Source: Desulfoprunum benzoelyticum (GTDB lineage: Bacteria > Desulfobacterota > Desulfobulbia > Desulfobulbales > Desulfocapsaceae). Taken from it: a stretch of DNA of 64,000 bases. The stretch covers positions 248,001 through 312,000 of the forward strand of contig NZ_JACHEO010000002.1 of NCBI RefSeq assembly GCF_014201505.1. Direction: 5' to 3'. The position numbers were made by a program, and so were the translations under genes. This document shows, in pieces, positions 33,431 to 41,727 of this stretch. Positions within the stretch are counted from its first letter, which is position 1; each line of letters opens with the position of its first letter. The notes beneath the pieces were generated by a model. That model did not search any database, was not told the DNA's origin, and saw only the letters and a list, made by a program, of their open reading frames with translations.

Positions 33431-34522
33431 ATGAACGGGAAAAACATTTTTGCGACACGATGGGGAATCATAGGGGTAGGCGCTTGCATCGGCATTCTGG
33501 CCCCGTTGTTGCAAAAGCTGGGCAATCCGGGCAATATGGGAATTTGCGTGGCCTGCTTCGAGCGTGATATCGCCGGCGGATTAGGCCTGCATCGGGCAGC
33601 GGTGGTGCAGTACATCCGTCCCGAGATTATCGGCTTTGTGCTGGGGGCGCTCGTCGCCGCCTACCTGTGCAAGGAGTATCGACCGAGAGCTGGATCAGCA
33701 CCCATCGTCAGATTTGTCCTTGGCGTGTTTGCCATGATCGGTGCCCTGGTTTTCCTCGGGTGTCCCTGGCGGGCGATGCTCCGTCTGGCCGGCGGCGACG
33801 GCAATGCCATCCTTGGACTGGCGGGACTGACCTTCGGCATCTGGATCGGCACGTTGTTTCTGAAAAACGGCTACAATCTCGGTCGCAGTCAGACAACCCA
33901 TACCACAGCCGGGTGGATGCTGCCGTTGATCATGATCGGTTTCCTTGTTCTGCTGCTGATATTCCCCCAGATCGAGGGTCAGGACAAGAATGGGGTACTC
34001 TTTTACAGCCTGAAGGGGCCAGGCTCCATGCATGCGCCCCTGCTGGTGTCACTGGCCGTGGGACTCGGCATAGGTTTTCTGGCTCAACGCTCCCGTTTCT
34101 GCACCATGGGCGCCATCCGTGACGTGGTGCTCTTTGGGCAGACGCACTTGCTTTCCGGCTTGCTCGCCCTGCTGGTTTCTGCCTTCCTGACCAATCTCGC
34201 GCTCAGCCAGTTCAAGATGGGGTTTGCTGGTCAGCCGGTAGCCCATACCCAGCATATCTGGAATTTCGCCGGCATGGCCTTGTCCGGGCTTGCTTTTGCC
34301 CTGGCCGGCGGGTGCCCGGGGAGGCAGCTTTTCCTTGCCGGTGAGGGTGACGGGGATGCGGCGGTATTTGTCATGGGAATGATTGTCGGCGCCGGTATTG
34401 CCCATAACTTCGGGCTGGCAAGTTCACCCGAAGGCGTTGGCGCATACGGGGTCCCCGCAGTCATAGTCGGATTCCTGGTTTGTTTATTCATCGGGTTTAC
34501 CATGAGAAGAAAGAGCGCATAA
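33431..34522 (+). CDS. yedE: Selenium-associated membrane transporter YedE
   Basis: A 363-residue protein with about ten hydrophobic segments and conserved cysteine-bearing motifs of the YeeE/YedE family: MGICVACFERDIAG (~37-50), VFLGCPWRAMLRLAGGDGNA, SRFCTMGAIRDVV and ALAGGCPGRQLFLAGEGDGD. The GCPWR and GCPGRQL motifs are typical of the selenium-metabolism subgroup. It is thought to import a selenium compound. It heads a tightly spaced group (TusA-like, DUF3343, ribokinase-fold, SelD). ATG 33431 with upstream GAGAGG is preferred over the adjacent TTG at 33428. Gene 34534 begins 11 bp after its stop. Confidence 0.9.
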   Translation: MNGKNIFATRWGIIGVGACIGILAPLLQKLGNPGNMGICVACFERDIAGGLGLHRAAVVQYIRPEIIGFVLGALVAAYLCKEYRPRAGSAPIVRFVLGVFAMIGALVFLGCPWRAMLRLAGGDGNAILGLAGLTFGIWIGTLFLKNGYNLGRSQTTHTTAGWMLPLIMIGFLVLLLIFPQIEGQDKNGVLFYSLKGPGSMHAPLLVSLAVGLGIGFLAQRSRFCTMGAIRDVVLFGQTHLLSGLLALLVSAFLTNLALSQFKMGFAGQPVAHTQHIWNFAGMALSGLAFALAGGCPGRQLFLAGEGDGDAAVFVMGMIVGAGIAHNFGLASSPEGVGAYGVPAVIVGFLVCLFIGFTMRRKSA

Positions 34523-34533
34523 GGAGGATAACA

Positions 34534-34758
34534 ATGGCGGCAACAGTCGATGCTAGGGGCCTTTCATGCCCTCAACCGGTGATAATGACCCTGGATGAAA
34601 TCAAGAAGGGGCAAAGCAATGAAATCATCATTCTGGTGGATACCGATACCTCAAAGGAAAACGTAACGAGGGCGGCAGAGAGCCAGGGATTCACGGTCGA
34701 TAAAGTGACTTCCGAGGGAGAAGGGTATCGTATCAGTATAACCAGGGGCCAGGCGTGA
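34534..34758 (+). CDS. TusA/SirA-like small sulfur- or selenium-carrier protein
   Basis: A 74-residue single-domain protein: VDARGLSCPQPVIMTLDEIK with the CPxP motif, then IIILVDTDTSKENVTRAAES, the standard TusA fold length. It follows yedE with an AAGGAGG ribosome-binding site. In this cluster it would be a carrier that takes selenium or sulfur from the transporter or desulfurase to SelD; the pairing with YedE is known in selenium loci. Its stop codon overlaps the next GTG start. Confidence 0.88.
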   Translation: MAATVDARGLSCPQPVIMTLDEIKKGQSNEIIILVDTDTSKENVTRAAESQGFTVDKVTSEGEGYRISITRGQA

Positions 34759-35306
34759 TCGATTTTTTGCGAAAGAGAAAAGAGGGGCGTGTCACCAAAA
34801 AGAACCAGGGCGCATCAGCTGGTCGCGGGATTCTGGTTTTCGAAAATACCAGCGACGTGATTCAGGCGGAAAATGTTCTGAAGAAAGCGAACTGGTCGGT
34901 TCGGGTGATGGGTCCGCCTCCGGAGATTCGAACCGGCTGCGACCTGGTCATCGAATTTCCGCTGATCGAAGAACTGAACATCAGGCGGGAACTCAAACAG
35001 GTCTGCATTGAGCCGCTTTCGGTCGTGCCGGTCACGGCCCCGTTGCTGGAGCCCGTCGACCTTTTTCAGACCAAGGATTTCGGCGATTACCTGATGGTGC
35101 GGGCGGCCAATATGAAAATCACCGTTGCAAAAAAAGATTTTACAATAGTGAATATTTCAGGCGGTGGGTGCCCGGACGTGCCCTATTTGGCCCAGGAAAT
35201 GGTGGGGAAAACCTTGGCGGATGCTCCCCGACCCAGGGATTTGGGGCATACCCTTTGCGGGTATGCCCTTGAACTGGCGTACGAGGAACTGCGTCGAAAA
35301 TGGTAG
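34755..35306 (+). CDS. DUF3343-domain protein
   Basis: A 183-residue protein. Residues ~24-90 (GILVFENTSDVIQAENVLKK, then WSVRVMGPPPEIRTGCDLVIEF) match the DUF3343 pattern, in which a conserved cysteine sits in the RTGC segment. The remainder is a second part with cysteines in GGGCPDVPYLAQ and HTLCGYALELAYEEL, perhaps a further carrier or catalytic unit. DUF3343 proteins accompany YedF/YedE in many selenium-using genomes. It begins with GTG overlapping the upstream TGA and its 3' end overlaps the following ATG by 7 bp, so co-translation is likely. Confidence 0.8.
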   Translation: MIDFLRKRKEGRVTKKNQGASAGRGILVFENTSDVIQAENVLKKANWSVRVMGPPPEIRTGCDLVIEFPLIEELNIRRELKQVCIEPLSVVPVTAPLLEPVDLFQTKDFGDYLMVRAANMKITVAKKDFTIVNISGGGCPDVPYLAQEMVGKTLADAPRPRDLGHTLCGYALELAYEELRRKW

Positions 35307-36181
35307 GCATTGTCGGTACAGTCCCAGACCTGCAGTTTCCGCTTTGCCACGGACCGGCTAAGCTCATCGGCGGCCGGCTGAACATCGGCGGCCGGGACAT
35401 CCCCGTCAACCGGGGTACGCCCGCCCTCCTTGCCGCTGCTCTGAAGGCGGCAGAGTGGGCTGGCAGTCGGGAGATATACGCTTTTTTGGTCGGGGATATC
35501 GGCCTAGGCGAGGGAAGCCGAAAACTGTATGCATTTCTTGTCGACCACTTGGCGGAATACAGTTTTGAGGTCCTGACCTTCCATTATGTCCAGCCGGATG
35601 TGGATTGGCACGCAAAGATTCTTTTCGCCATCGAATCCATGAAGCAGCGGCCGATACTGATTGCCGATGCCGGCTTCATGTATGCCGCCAAAATGAGCGG
35701 CCAAGCCGCCAGCTATGATTTTTTCACCCCCGATGTCGGCGAGTTGGCCTTTCTTGCCGATGAACTCGCGCCGCACCCCTTTTACACCCGCGGCTTTATT
35801 CTGCACCAGAACAATCAGGTGCCGGACCTGATCCGTCGGGCTTACCAGCACGATAACGCAGCTGCCCATCTTGTGGTGAAAGGCCAGCCAGACTATATCA
35901 CACAAGGTAACGAGGTATACGCAACGGTCGATCACCCCTCCTTTGCCGCCATGGAAGCAATCGGCGGTACGGGCGACACCTTGACCGGACTGCTGACCGT
36001 ATTGTGCAGCGCCAGATTCGAGTTGACGGAGGCAGCGGTACTGGCCGCCAGGGTCAACCGTTGGACCGGCGTCTTTGCCGACCCGAATCCGGCAACGCAG
36101 ATTATCGAGCTCATCGAGACTATTCCTCGCGCCCTGACAGGGGTGATGGAGCATTCACACACGGAGAAGCCCCATGGCTGA
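35300..36181 (+). CDS. Ribokinase-fold protein (NAD(P)HX-dehydratase/sugar-kinase-like)
   Basis: 293 residues; the N-terminal MVGIVGTVPDLQFPLCHGPA is unusual. The later part has features of the ribokinase-like ADP-dependent hydrate dehydratase/kinase fold: ILIADAGFMYAAKM, SYDFFTPDVGELAFLADE (the '..TPH.GE...L' motif), AHLVVKGQPDYIT and EAIGGTGDTLTGLLTVL (GTGD catalytic/anion-hole element). It lies between the DUF3343 gene and selD, overlapping both, and has been seen as a companion in selenium gene neighbourhoods. Its substrate could be a nucleoside, sugar or hydrated cofactor; the sequence does not decide this. Confidence 0.7.
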   Translation: MVGIVGTVPDLQFPLCHGPAKLIGGRLNIGGRDIPVNRGTPALLAAALKAAEWAGSREIYAFLVGDIGLGEGSRKLYAFLVDHLAEYSFEVLTFHYVQPDVDWHAKILFAIESMKQRPILIADAGFMYAAKMSGQAASYDFFTPDVGELAFLADELAPHPFYTRGFILHQNNQVPDLIRRAYQHDNAAAHLVVKGQPDYITQGNEVYATVDHPSFAAMEAIGGTGDTLTGLLTVLCSARFELTEAAVLAARVNRWTGVFADPNPATQIIELIETIPRALTGVMEHSHTEKPHG

Positions 36182-37223
36182 AGTCAAAAAAACACGGCTG
36201 ACCGAGACGGTAACCGGTTCCGGCTGAGCCTCCAAGCTGCCTCCAGGGGACCTGGACAGGGCATTGTGCGGCTTGGTGTTTCCTACGGACGAAAATGTGC
36301 TCATCGGCCTGGACCGTGCGGATGATGCCGGCGTGTACAGAATTACCGATGAGATCGCACTTATTCAGACAGTGGATTTTTTTACGCCCATCGTTGACGA
36401 CCCGTACTGGTTCGGCCAGATTGCCGCCGCCAATGCGCTGAGCGATGTCTACGCCATGGGCGGCGTCCCGAAGACCGCCATGAACCTGGTGGCGTTTCCG
36501 GCAAAGGAAATGGATCTTTCCGTGCTGCGGCAGATCATCCAGGGCGGCATCGACAAAATCAAAGAGGCTGGCGTCGTTCTCCTCGGCGGCCACAGTATCG
36601 TAGACAAGGAACTCAAATACGGCCTATCGGTGACTGGGGTCATTCATCCTGACCGGGTGCTGGCCAAGAAAAATCTGCGATCGGGCGATCGGCTGGTACT
36701 GACCAAGCCGCTTGGCACCGGGATCATCAATACGGCCATCAAGGCTGCCCTGGCCTCTCCCGAACTTACCGACAAGGTGACTCGCTTCATGGCCGCGCTC
36801 AACCGGGATGCCGCCCGGATCATGGCCCAGTTCGATATCGGCGCCTGCACTGACGTAACCGGCTTCGGCCTGCTCGGCCATCTGGCCGAGATGGTCTGCG
36901 GATCGGGTACGAGCGTGCGGGTGGAGTCCGGCTCGGTTCCGGTTATCACTGAGGCGCTGGAATTTGCCAGCATGGGGTTTGTCCCCGCCGGGGCGTACAA
37001 CAACAAAACATTCCGGGAATATATGGTCTCCTTCGCCGAAAACGTGCCGCGCACGTTGCAGGACATCTGTTTCGACCCCCAGACCTCAGGGGGGCTGCTG
37101 ATCAGCGTCAGTGAAACACATGCCCTCGCGCTGGTGCAGGCATTGAAGGCCGGCGGCATAAAGGACGCCGCGCTGATCGGTGAGGTCCTTGCCTACCCGG
37201 AAGAGAAAATATGGGTGGTGTAA
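36174..37223 (+). CDS. selD: Selenophosphate synthase, selenocysteine-containing
   Basis: The frame starts at ATG 36174 (AGAAG site, overlapping the preceding gene by 8 bp) and continues through an in-frame TGA at 36225-36227, codon 18, to TAA at 37223: 349 residues with Sec18. The catalytic segment reads TGSG-U-ASKLPP; the U position is Cys17/Sec of known SelD proteins and Lys21 matches their essential lysine. Downstream motifs are DDAGVYRI, LIQTVDFFTPIVDDPYWFGQ, ALSDVYAMGG, and GFGLLGHLAEM. The enzyme makes selenophosphate from selenide and ATP for Sec, selenouridine or a selenium cofactor. An automatic call that stops at TGA would begin falsely at 36264. A hairpin follows the TGA. Confidence 0.95.
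36238..36263 (+). promoter_or_regulatory. Bacterial SECIS-like hairpin in selD
   Basis: TGCC (36238-36241) and TCCAGG (36242-36247) pair with CCTGGA (36251-36256) and GGCA (36260-36263); the apical loop is GGA. The apex lies about 22 nt after the TGA, within the usual spacing of bacterial SECIS elements recognised by SelB. Confidence 0.7.
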
Positions 37224-37539
37224 ATTTTAAGTTAGCTGCAACTGCAACGCTATACCAGATCAGGTGCAGTCCGGTGATGGCGCATGAGATAACACATCTA
37301 CAAGGGAGGCAGAGATGAAACTCGGGGCTCGCAAAAGAATCCGCGCCAAGTAGCACGGATTGCGGCATCCACCTGCGTTTCACCCCGGACATGCGGGACC
37401 GGATCGAAAACGCCCTGAGCGGTAGACTGGAACGGTTTCAAATTTTCATCCCGGAGCCATGAAAAAGCTGCCTTCGACACCCTTTCACATCATGACCCTC
37501 AAACATAATCAGCACAGATCCTGAATACATGGAGGCTGC
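37224..37539. other. Intergenic region with a 12-codon frame
   Basis: The 316 bp contain a good AGGGAGG site and ATG at 37315 that opens a frame of only 12 codons (MKLGARKRIRAK, stop at 37351-37353). Its start resembles the beginning of molybdate-binding Mop domains (MKxSARNxxKG); this suggests a truncated molybdo-gene or a leader peptide. A second frame downstream (STDCGIHLRFTPDM, then RDRIENALSGRL) ends at a TGA near 37462. No full gene is present. Confidence 0.35.
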
Positions 37540-38694
37540 ATGACCCACCCCATTTACCTGGATTACAACGGAACCACCCCCCTTGATCCCGAAGTGTACA
37601 CCGCCATGTGGCCCTTTTTTGAGACAGAGTTCGGCAATCCGTCAAGTTCCCACTGGTACGGGATCAAGCCGAGGCAGGCCGTGGAGGCGGCCCGACGGCA
37701 GGTGGCCGCTCTGCTTGCCTGCCAGCCCGAGGAGGTTTTCTTCACCTCCGGCGGCACTGAATCGAACAACCACGCGATCAAGGGCATGGCCCGGGCGCTG
37801 AAGAACAGAGGCCGCCATATCGTCACCAGTACCATCGAACACCCGGCCGTACTGGAGGTATGCAGTTATCTGCAAGGGGAAGGCTTTGCAATCACTTTCG
37901 TGGATGTTGACAGCCAGGGGATGCTCGACCCAGAGTGGATTCGGCAGGCCCTGCGTCCCGATACCATCCTGGTTTCCGTTATGCATGCCAACAACGAAGT
38001 GGGTACGGTGCAGCCCATTGCCGCAATCGCCGAGCTGGCCAGGACACGCGGCATTGCCATACACACCGACGCGGCGCAGTCGCTGGGCAAAATACCGGCC
38101 GATGTGCAGATGCTGGGCGTTGATCTGCTCTCTGTTGCCGGCCACAAGCTGTATGCGCCCAAGGGAATCGGCGCCCTGTATCTGCGCAAAGGATTGACTC
38201 CGGAAAAATTCTGCCACGGCGCCGGTCAGGAAAAAGGTTGGCGGGCCGGCACGGAAAACGTGGCGGGGATCGTCGGGTTGGGCAAGGCCTGCGAAATTGC
38301 CGGCAGAGACCTGGCGACAAGCATGACCCGCATGCAGGACCTGCGTGACCAGCTGCATAAAGGTATCGCCGCACGAGTGGCCGATGTCCGTCTCAACGGG
38401 CACCCGGACCACCGGTTGCCCAATACCCTCAGTCTGTCGTTCAGGGGAATCGAGGCCGATCGGCTCCTCGAGGAAATCGGTCTTGACGTGGCTGCTTCGG
38501 CTGGAGCCGCCTGCCATTCCGGTACCGTCGCCATCTCGCACGTGCTGGCGGCCATGCAGGTGCCTGCCGATTGGGCGCAAGGAACCCTGCGGTTTTCTAT
38601 AGGCCGTATGACCACTGTCGCGGAAATCGAACGGGCCGCGGATGTGGTAGGTGCGGCAGTGGCCCGACTGCGCAAGGTTGGCGGAATCATCTGA
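37540..38694 (+). CDS. Cysteine desulfurase (NifS/IscS-like)
   Basis: A 384-residue class V PLP enzyme. MTHPIYLDYNGTTPLDPEVY starts the protein, FTSGGTESNNHAIKGMA binds PLP phosphate, STIEHPAVLEVC and MHANNEVGTVQP follow, the Schiff-base lysine is in SVAGHKLYAPKG, and the catalytic cysteine lies in ASAGAACHSG. It releases sulfur (or selenium from selenocysteine) as a protein-bound persulfide/perselenide. Its place 316 bp after selD at the end of the selenium group suggests delivery of selenium to SelD, as NifS-like proteins do in vitro; a general Fe-S role is the alternative. No Fe-S scaffold gene adjoins. RBS ATGGAGG is upstream. Confidence 0.93.
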   Translation: MTHPIYLDYNGTTPLDPEVYTAMWPFFETEFGNPSSSHWYGIKPRQAVEAARRQVAALLACQPEEVFFTSGGTESNNHAIKGMARALKNRGRHIVTSTIEHPAVLEVCSYLQGEGFAITFVDVDSQGMLDPEWIRQALRPDTILVSVMHANNEVGTVQPIAAIAELARTRGIAIHTDAAQSLGKIPADVQMLGVDLLSVAGHKLYAPKGIGALYLRKGLTPEKFCHGAGQEKGWRAGTENVAGIVGLGKACEIAGRDLATSMTRMQDLRDQLHKGIAARVADVRLNGHPDHRLPNTLSLSFRGIEADRLLEEIGLDVAASAGAACHSGTVAISHVLAAMQVPADWAQGTLRFSIGRMTTVAEIERAADVVGAAVARLRKVGGII

Positions 38695-39159
38695 GACCTC
38701 CCTCAACTCAGCACTGATTCCAGTTGACTTCAAGATGGTTCCTGTCCAAGGTCAATCGGTTGAATTTCCGATTGCTTGTTGTCGATAGGCAAGGGCTGAA
38801 ACCCTAAACTCCAGAGAAATTCAGAAACGCAATCTTCGGGTCATCTTCGATGGATGGCACTACCATCCTGCTGCTGTAGTACATCCAGCAGTTCACTTTG
38901 TTGGTATGTGCGAAGGTGAAAATATAAATAATATTGAAATATCGATATATTGAATATTGTCTTCGAATCCCTGCTTCGCCGAAATATGATTCAATGGTAT
39001 TCGCCAACGACCGAAGAACCCGCATCCAGCAATGGTCTGCGGGTTTTTTGTTGACCGGCGGGCTGCAGGGTGATTTGCTGATGTTCACTCGTTGCTGATA
39101 TCTTGTAGACGCAGTTCCTTTATGGGCGATCACGGACAACTATTACACAGGTGAGGATC
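38695..39159. other. Intergenic region bearing the tRNA-Ser-like remnant
   Basis: The 465 bp are AT-rich around 38900-38960 and carry the degenerate tRNA-Ser 3' copy and terminator described separately. No coding sequence is supported; open frames here lie antisense to the remnant. Confidence 0.6.
38962..39050 (+). repeat. Degenerate copy of tRNA-Ser 3' end plus terminator
   Basis: TTCGAATCCCTGCTTCGCCG (38962-38981) matches tRNA-Ser 12448-12467 at 19 of 20 positions. Thirty-six bp on, AACCCGCA (39017-39024)/TGCGGGTT (39038-39045) plus T-run repeats the hairpin found after the true tRNA, including its CCAGCAATGGT loop. The 5' half of the tRNA and the CCA are absent. This is the arrangement left by an element integrated at the tRNA-Ser 3' end, or by loss of a second tRNA copy. 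The hairpin can still act as a terminator. Confidence 0.75.
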
Positions 39160-39921
39160 ATGAAAAACAGATCGATATGGGTACTGATACTGTTCCTGCT
39201 GATTGGTCTCGGGGCCTGCGGCGGCAATCAGTCGGCGGTCGAGGGGAAACTGGTTGACTGGAACGGCAAGCCGGTCGCCGGCGTGAAGATCTCCGCCAAT
39301 CAGGTGCAACCCCTCAAAGGCTATGCCCGATTGGAGGCGGTGACCAGGTCCGACGGCACCTTTCGGTTGGACGGATTATATCCATCGTCGAAATATGTAC
39401 TCAAACCCCAGTCCGACAAATGGACCTGCAATACCGCGGTCGAATTGGCCAGCGCCCCGCAGGGCGAGACGGCCCTGCTGCCCGAACCGATCAAGATCAC
39501 CGAGGCCTTTTTGAAGGAAGGCGGTATCCCGGTGGTCGATCTTGCCACCGGAGCCACCCGGTTCACGGTTTCTGCGGACGGGGTGATAGCCGACTTCAGC
39601 ACCGGCCTCGAATGGGTAATCGGTCCGGATCAGGATACCAGTTACGCCCAGGCCGAGCAGTGGGTCGCCGGATTCACAGCAGCCGGAGGCGGCTGGCGGC
39701 TGCCGACGAGGGCGGAATTGCAGGGCCTGTATCAGCCCGACGCCGGTGAACGCAACATGGCCCCGGCGTTCAAGACGACCGGTTGGTTGCTGTGGGCGGA
39801 ACCGCGGGACGCCGCCTCGGCGTGGGCCTTCAATTTCAAGAATGGCAGCGAGTACTGGTACTACCGTGATTCCTCGGACGGCAACCGGGTGTTCGGGGTG
39901 CGCGCCAAGCCGAAGCAATGA
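39160..39921 (+). CDS. DUF1566-type lipoprotein
   Basis: A 253-residue exported lipoprotein: KNRSIWVLILFLLIGLG, then the lipobox LGAC-G with Cys near position 21. An N-terminal carboxypeptidase-regulatory-like beta-sandwich (GKLVDWNGKPVAGVKISANQ, FRLDGLYPSSKYVLKP) is followed by a C-terminal DUF1566-like domain: FSTGLEWVIGPD, DTSYAQAEQWVAGFTAAGGG, WRLPTRAELQGLY, then WLLWAEPRDA and RVFGVRAK. Such domains are lectin-like and of unclear role on the cell surface. ATG 39160 with AGGTGAGG upstream is chosen. It begins just beyond the tRNA-Ser remnant and has no partner on the same strand. Confidence 0.85.
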   Translation: MKNRSIWVLILFLLIGLGACGGNQSAVEGKLVDWNGKPVAGVKISANQVQPLKGYARLEAVTRSDGTFRLDGLYPSSKYVLKPQSDKWTCNTAVELASAPQGETALLPEPIKITEAFLKEGGIPVVDLATGATRFTVSADGVIADFSTGLEWVIGPDQDTSYAQAEQWVAGFTAAGGGWRLPTRAELQGLYQPDAGERNMAPAFKTTGWLLWAEPRDAASAWAFNFKNGSEYWYYRDSSDGNRVFGVRAKPKQ

Positions 39922-39985
39922 TGGCAATCGCCGGGCCTCGGCTATGCCCCTTCGGCTCCTTGTCCGTAGAAGAAGTGAGGCCTTC

Positions 39986-41152
39986 TTACTGCATCGGTGC
40001 TGCTTCCTGTGACCCGTTCCTCTGTCTCTTCATGTCCGAAAACGGGCCGATCCCCTGGGAATGGACCGTTTCGAGGAGGAGTTCAGGGGTATGGACGAAG
40101 GCGTGGCCGAGCGCTGCCTCCTTTTCGACGCAATCCTTGAAGGTCTTTATCAGGTTCTCGTGACTCCAGCGGGTCAGGTAATAGACCAACAGGTCGGGCA
40201 GGCGGGTGAATATGGTCTCATTGGGCATCGGGTCGACGAAAGACGATTCCTGCAGCCGTTTGCTCGCCAGGGTCTGCGGTTTGTAAAAATTGTCGAGAAA
40301 CATCAACTCGGGCGGCATGTTCGCCTTCAGGCCGATGCGGCGGAGCATTCTGAGGAGGACATTGAGCCCCTTCTGACCGCTTTTCGCCATCCAGTACGGC
40401 ACATAGACCTCTTTGGGCAGGCTCAGCTGCAGATACGATTTGATCGTCAGTATCAGGGTTGCCAGGTCGACCGGATTTTTATCGACGAAATTATAGGTCC
40501 GGCCGCTGAATTCGGCCCGGTTCGCCAGGGCATGGTGGATGAGGAACGGCAGCTTCCGGGCGTTGCTGTACGAATGGAAGGTGTGCCGCTTGGTGAACAG
40601 GGCCGGCATCGCTTCATCGGCGATGGAGAAGAACATCCGGTGAAACCCCTGGATCTTGTGGTCATGGGCGCCATAGACGATGGCCAGACGGATGCAGGTG
40701 TAATCGAGTCCCTCCTGTTCGGCCATGCGCCGCAGGGTCAGCTCGGCCATCAGTTTGGATTTGGCGTAGTTGCCGAGGTTGGGCGAGAGGGGCAGCGTGT
40801 CCTCTTCCCGCAGGTTTTCACCGGTCGGCATGGTTGCCGACGAGCTGATATGGATATAGGGGATGTTGAGGGCGGTCGCGGCCCGGGCGAGATTGACGGG
40901 ACCGAGATAGTTGACCTCATAGGCCAGTTGACCGTCCGCCCCGAGACTGGCCATGGCGGCATTGATGACGAAATCGGGATTGACGTCGGTCAGGTACTGG
41001 CGGATATCCTTATCGTCGCGGATCGATAATTTTTTGCTGCTTGGGGCGCGGATATCGATCGTCTCGGCGTATCTGGTCTTGTAGAAGTTGACGATCGTGC
41101 CGCCGATGAGACCGGAGCCACCGATCAGGACACCGATTTTTTTGTTGCCCAT
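39986..41152 (-). CDS. NAD-dependent epimerase/dehydratase-family (extended SDR) protein
   Basis: 388 residues. The Rossmann start IGVLIGGSGLIGGTIVNFY has the GxxGxxG motif, followed by VINAAMAS, the active-site region HISSSATMPTG and the YAKSK catalytic tyrosine-lysine pair (YxxxK) at about residue 128. The C-terminal half (HFHSYSNARKLPFLIHHALA, then ~150 residues) is longer than the usual epimerase and carries FSDMKRQR at its end. It may act on a nucleotide sugar or be a carbohydrate reductase; the product is not defined. It reads leftward from a single promoter region and is convergent with the lipoprotein gene. Confidence 0.8.
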   Translation of the reverse strand: MGNKKIGVLIGGSGLIGGTIVNFYKTRYAETIDIRAPSSKKLSIRDDKDIRQYLTDVNPDFVINAAMASLGADGQLAYEVNYLGPVNLARAATALNIPYIHISSSATMPTGENLREEDTLPLSPNLGNYAKSKLMAELTLRRMAEQEGLDYTCIRLAIVYGAHDHKIQGFHRMFFSIADEAMPALFTKRHTFHSYSNARKLPFLIHHALANRAEFSGRTYNFVDKNPVDLATLILTIKSYLQLSLPKEVYVPYWMAKSGQKGLNVLLRMLRRIGLKANMPPELMFLDNFYKPQTLASKRLQESSFVDPMPNETIFTRLPDLLVYYLTRWSHENLIKTFKDCVEKEAALGHAFVHTPELLLETVHSQGIGPFSDMKRQRNGSQEAAPMQ

Positions 41153-41727
41153 CTATGTATTCCTCGCTTCAGTAACAAATCCGGGACCGGCCGGAACCAT
41201 CCGGCCTCCGATGAAGAGTTGGATGCCCCATGTTGTCGAGCAGCGCAAAGGCGGGCTTGCCCTGCCGCAGGACCGGCTATGACCTGTACCGCTCTTGCTG
41301 TGCAATTACCCTGGCGTGTCGTTTTGCCGAAGGGCAATCTATCGTTTCTGATGATCTGGATATGCTGCGTCCATCCGCATGAAAGCCCCCTCGAACGGAG
41401 TGCCGTGGCGCCAGGCGGCTATCGCCGTCGCTTTGAGCCGGCAATGAAATGCAGAGAGGGTATTTCAGTTTTTTATAATACAGCTTGCTGCCGGTTTTGA
41501 GAAAAAGAAATACGGTACGCGGTGAGAAAAAACGGTGGTGGGAGCCATTGCCGGCGGCCGGCCATTGCGCGGATTGCCGCAGTCATAGTCGTGGCGGTGC
41601 CGGGCGCCCCTTGATTTCCGCCCGGGGATGGCGATCTTTACTTTCAGGATCTGACTGAAGGGTGCGGCCGATTCGACCGGGACGCCGGCCGGTTCGATGG
41701 GCAGCCACAACCGCAGCGTGAGGGGCG
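41153..41727. other. Intergenic region, no feature recognised
   Basis: About 575 bp between divergent genes. Both strands were checked for genes, tRNAs and repeats; I see none with support. An AT-rich stretch near 41467-41520 may hold a promoter for the J-domain gene. Confidence 0.5.

Noticed and set aside
36264..37223. SelD starting at 36264 as a normal ATG/GTG-type protein
   Set aside because: It would omit the catalytic Cys/Sec and lysine. The frame is continuous with ATG 36174 through the in-frame UGA.
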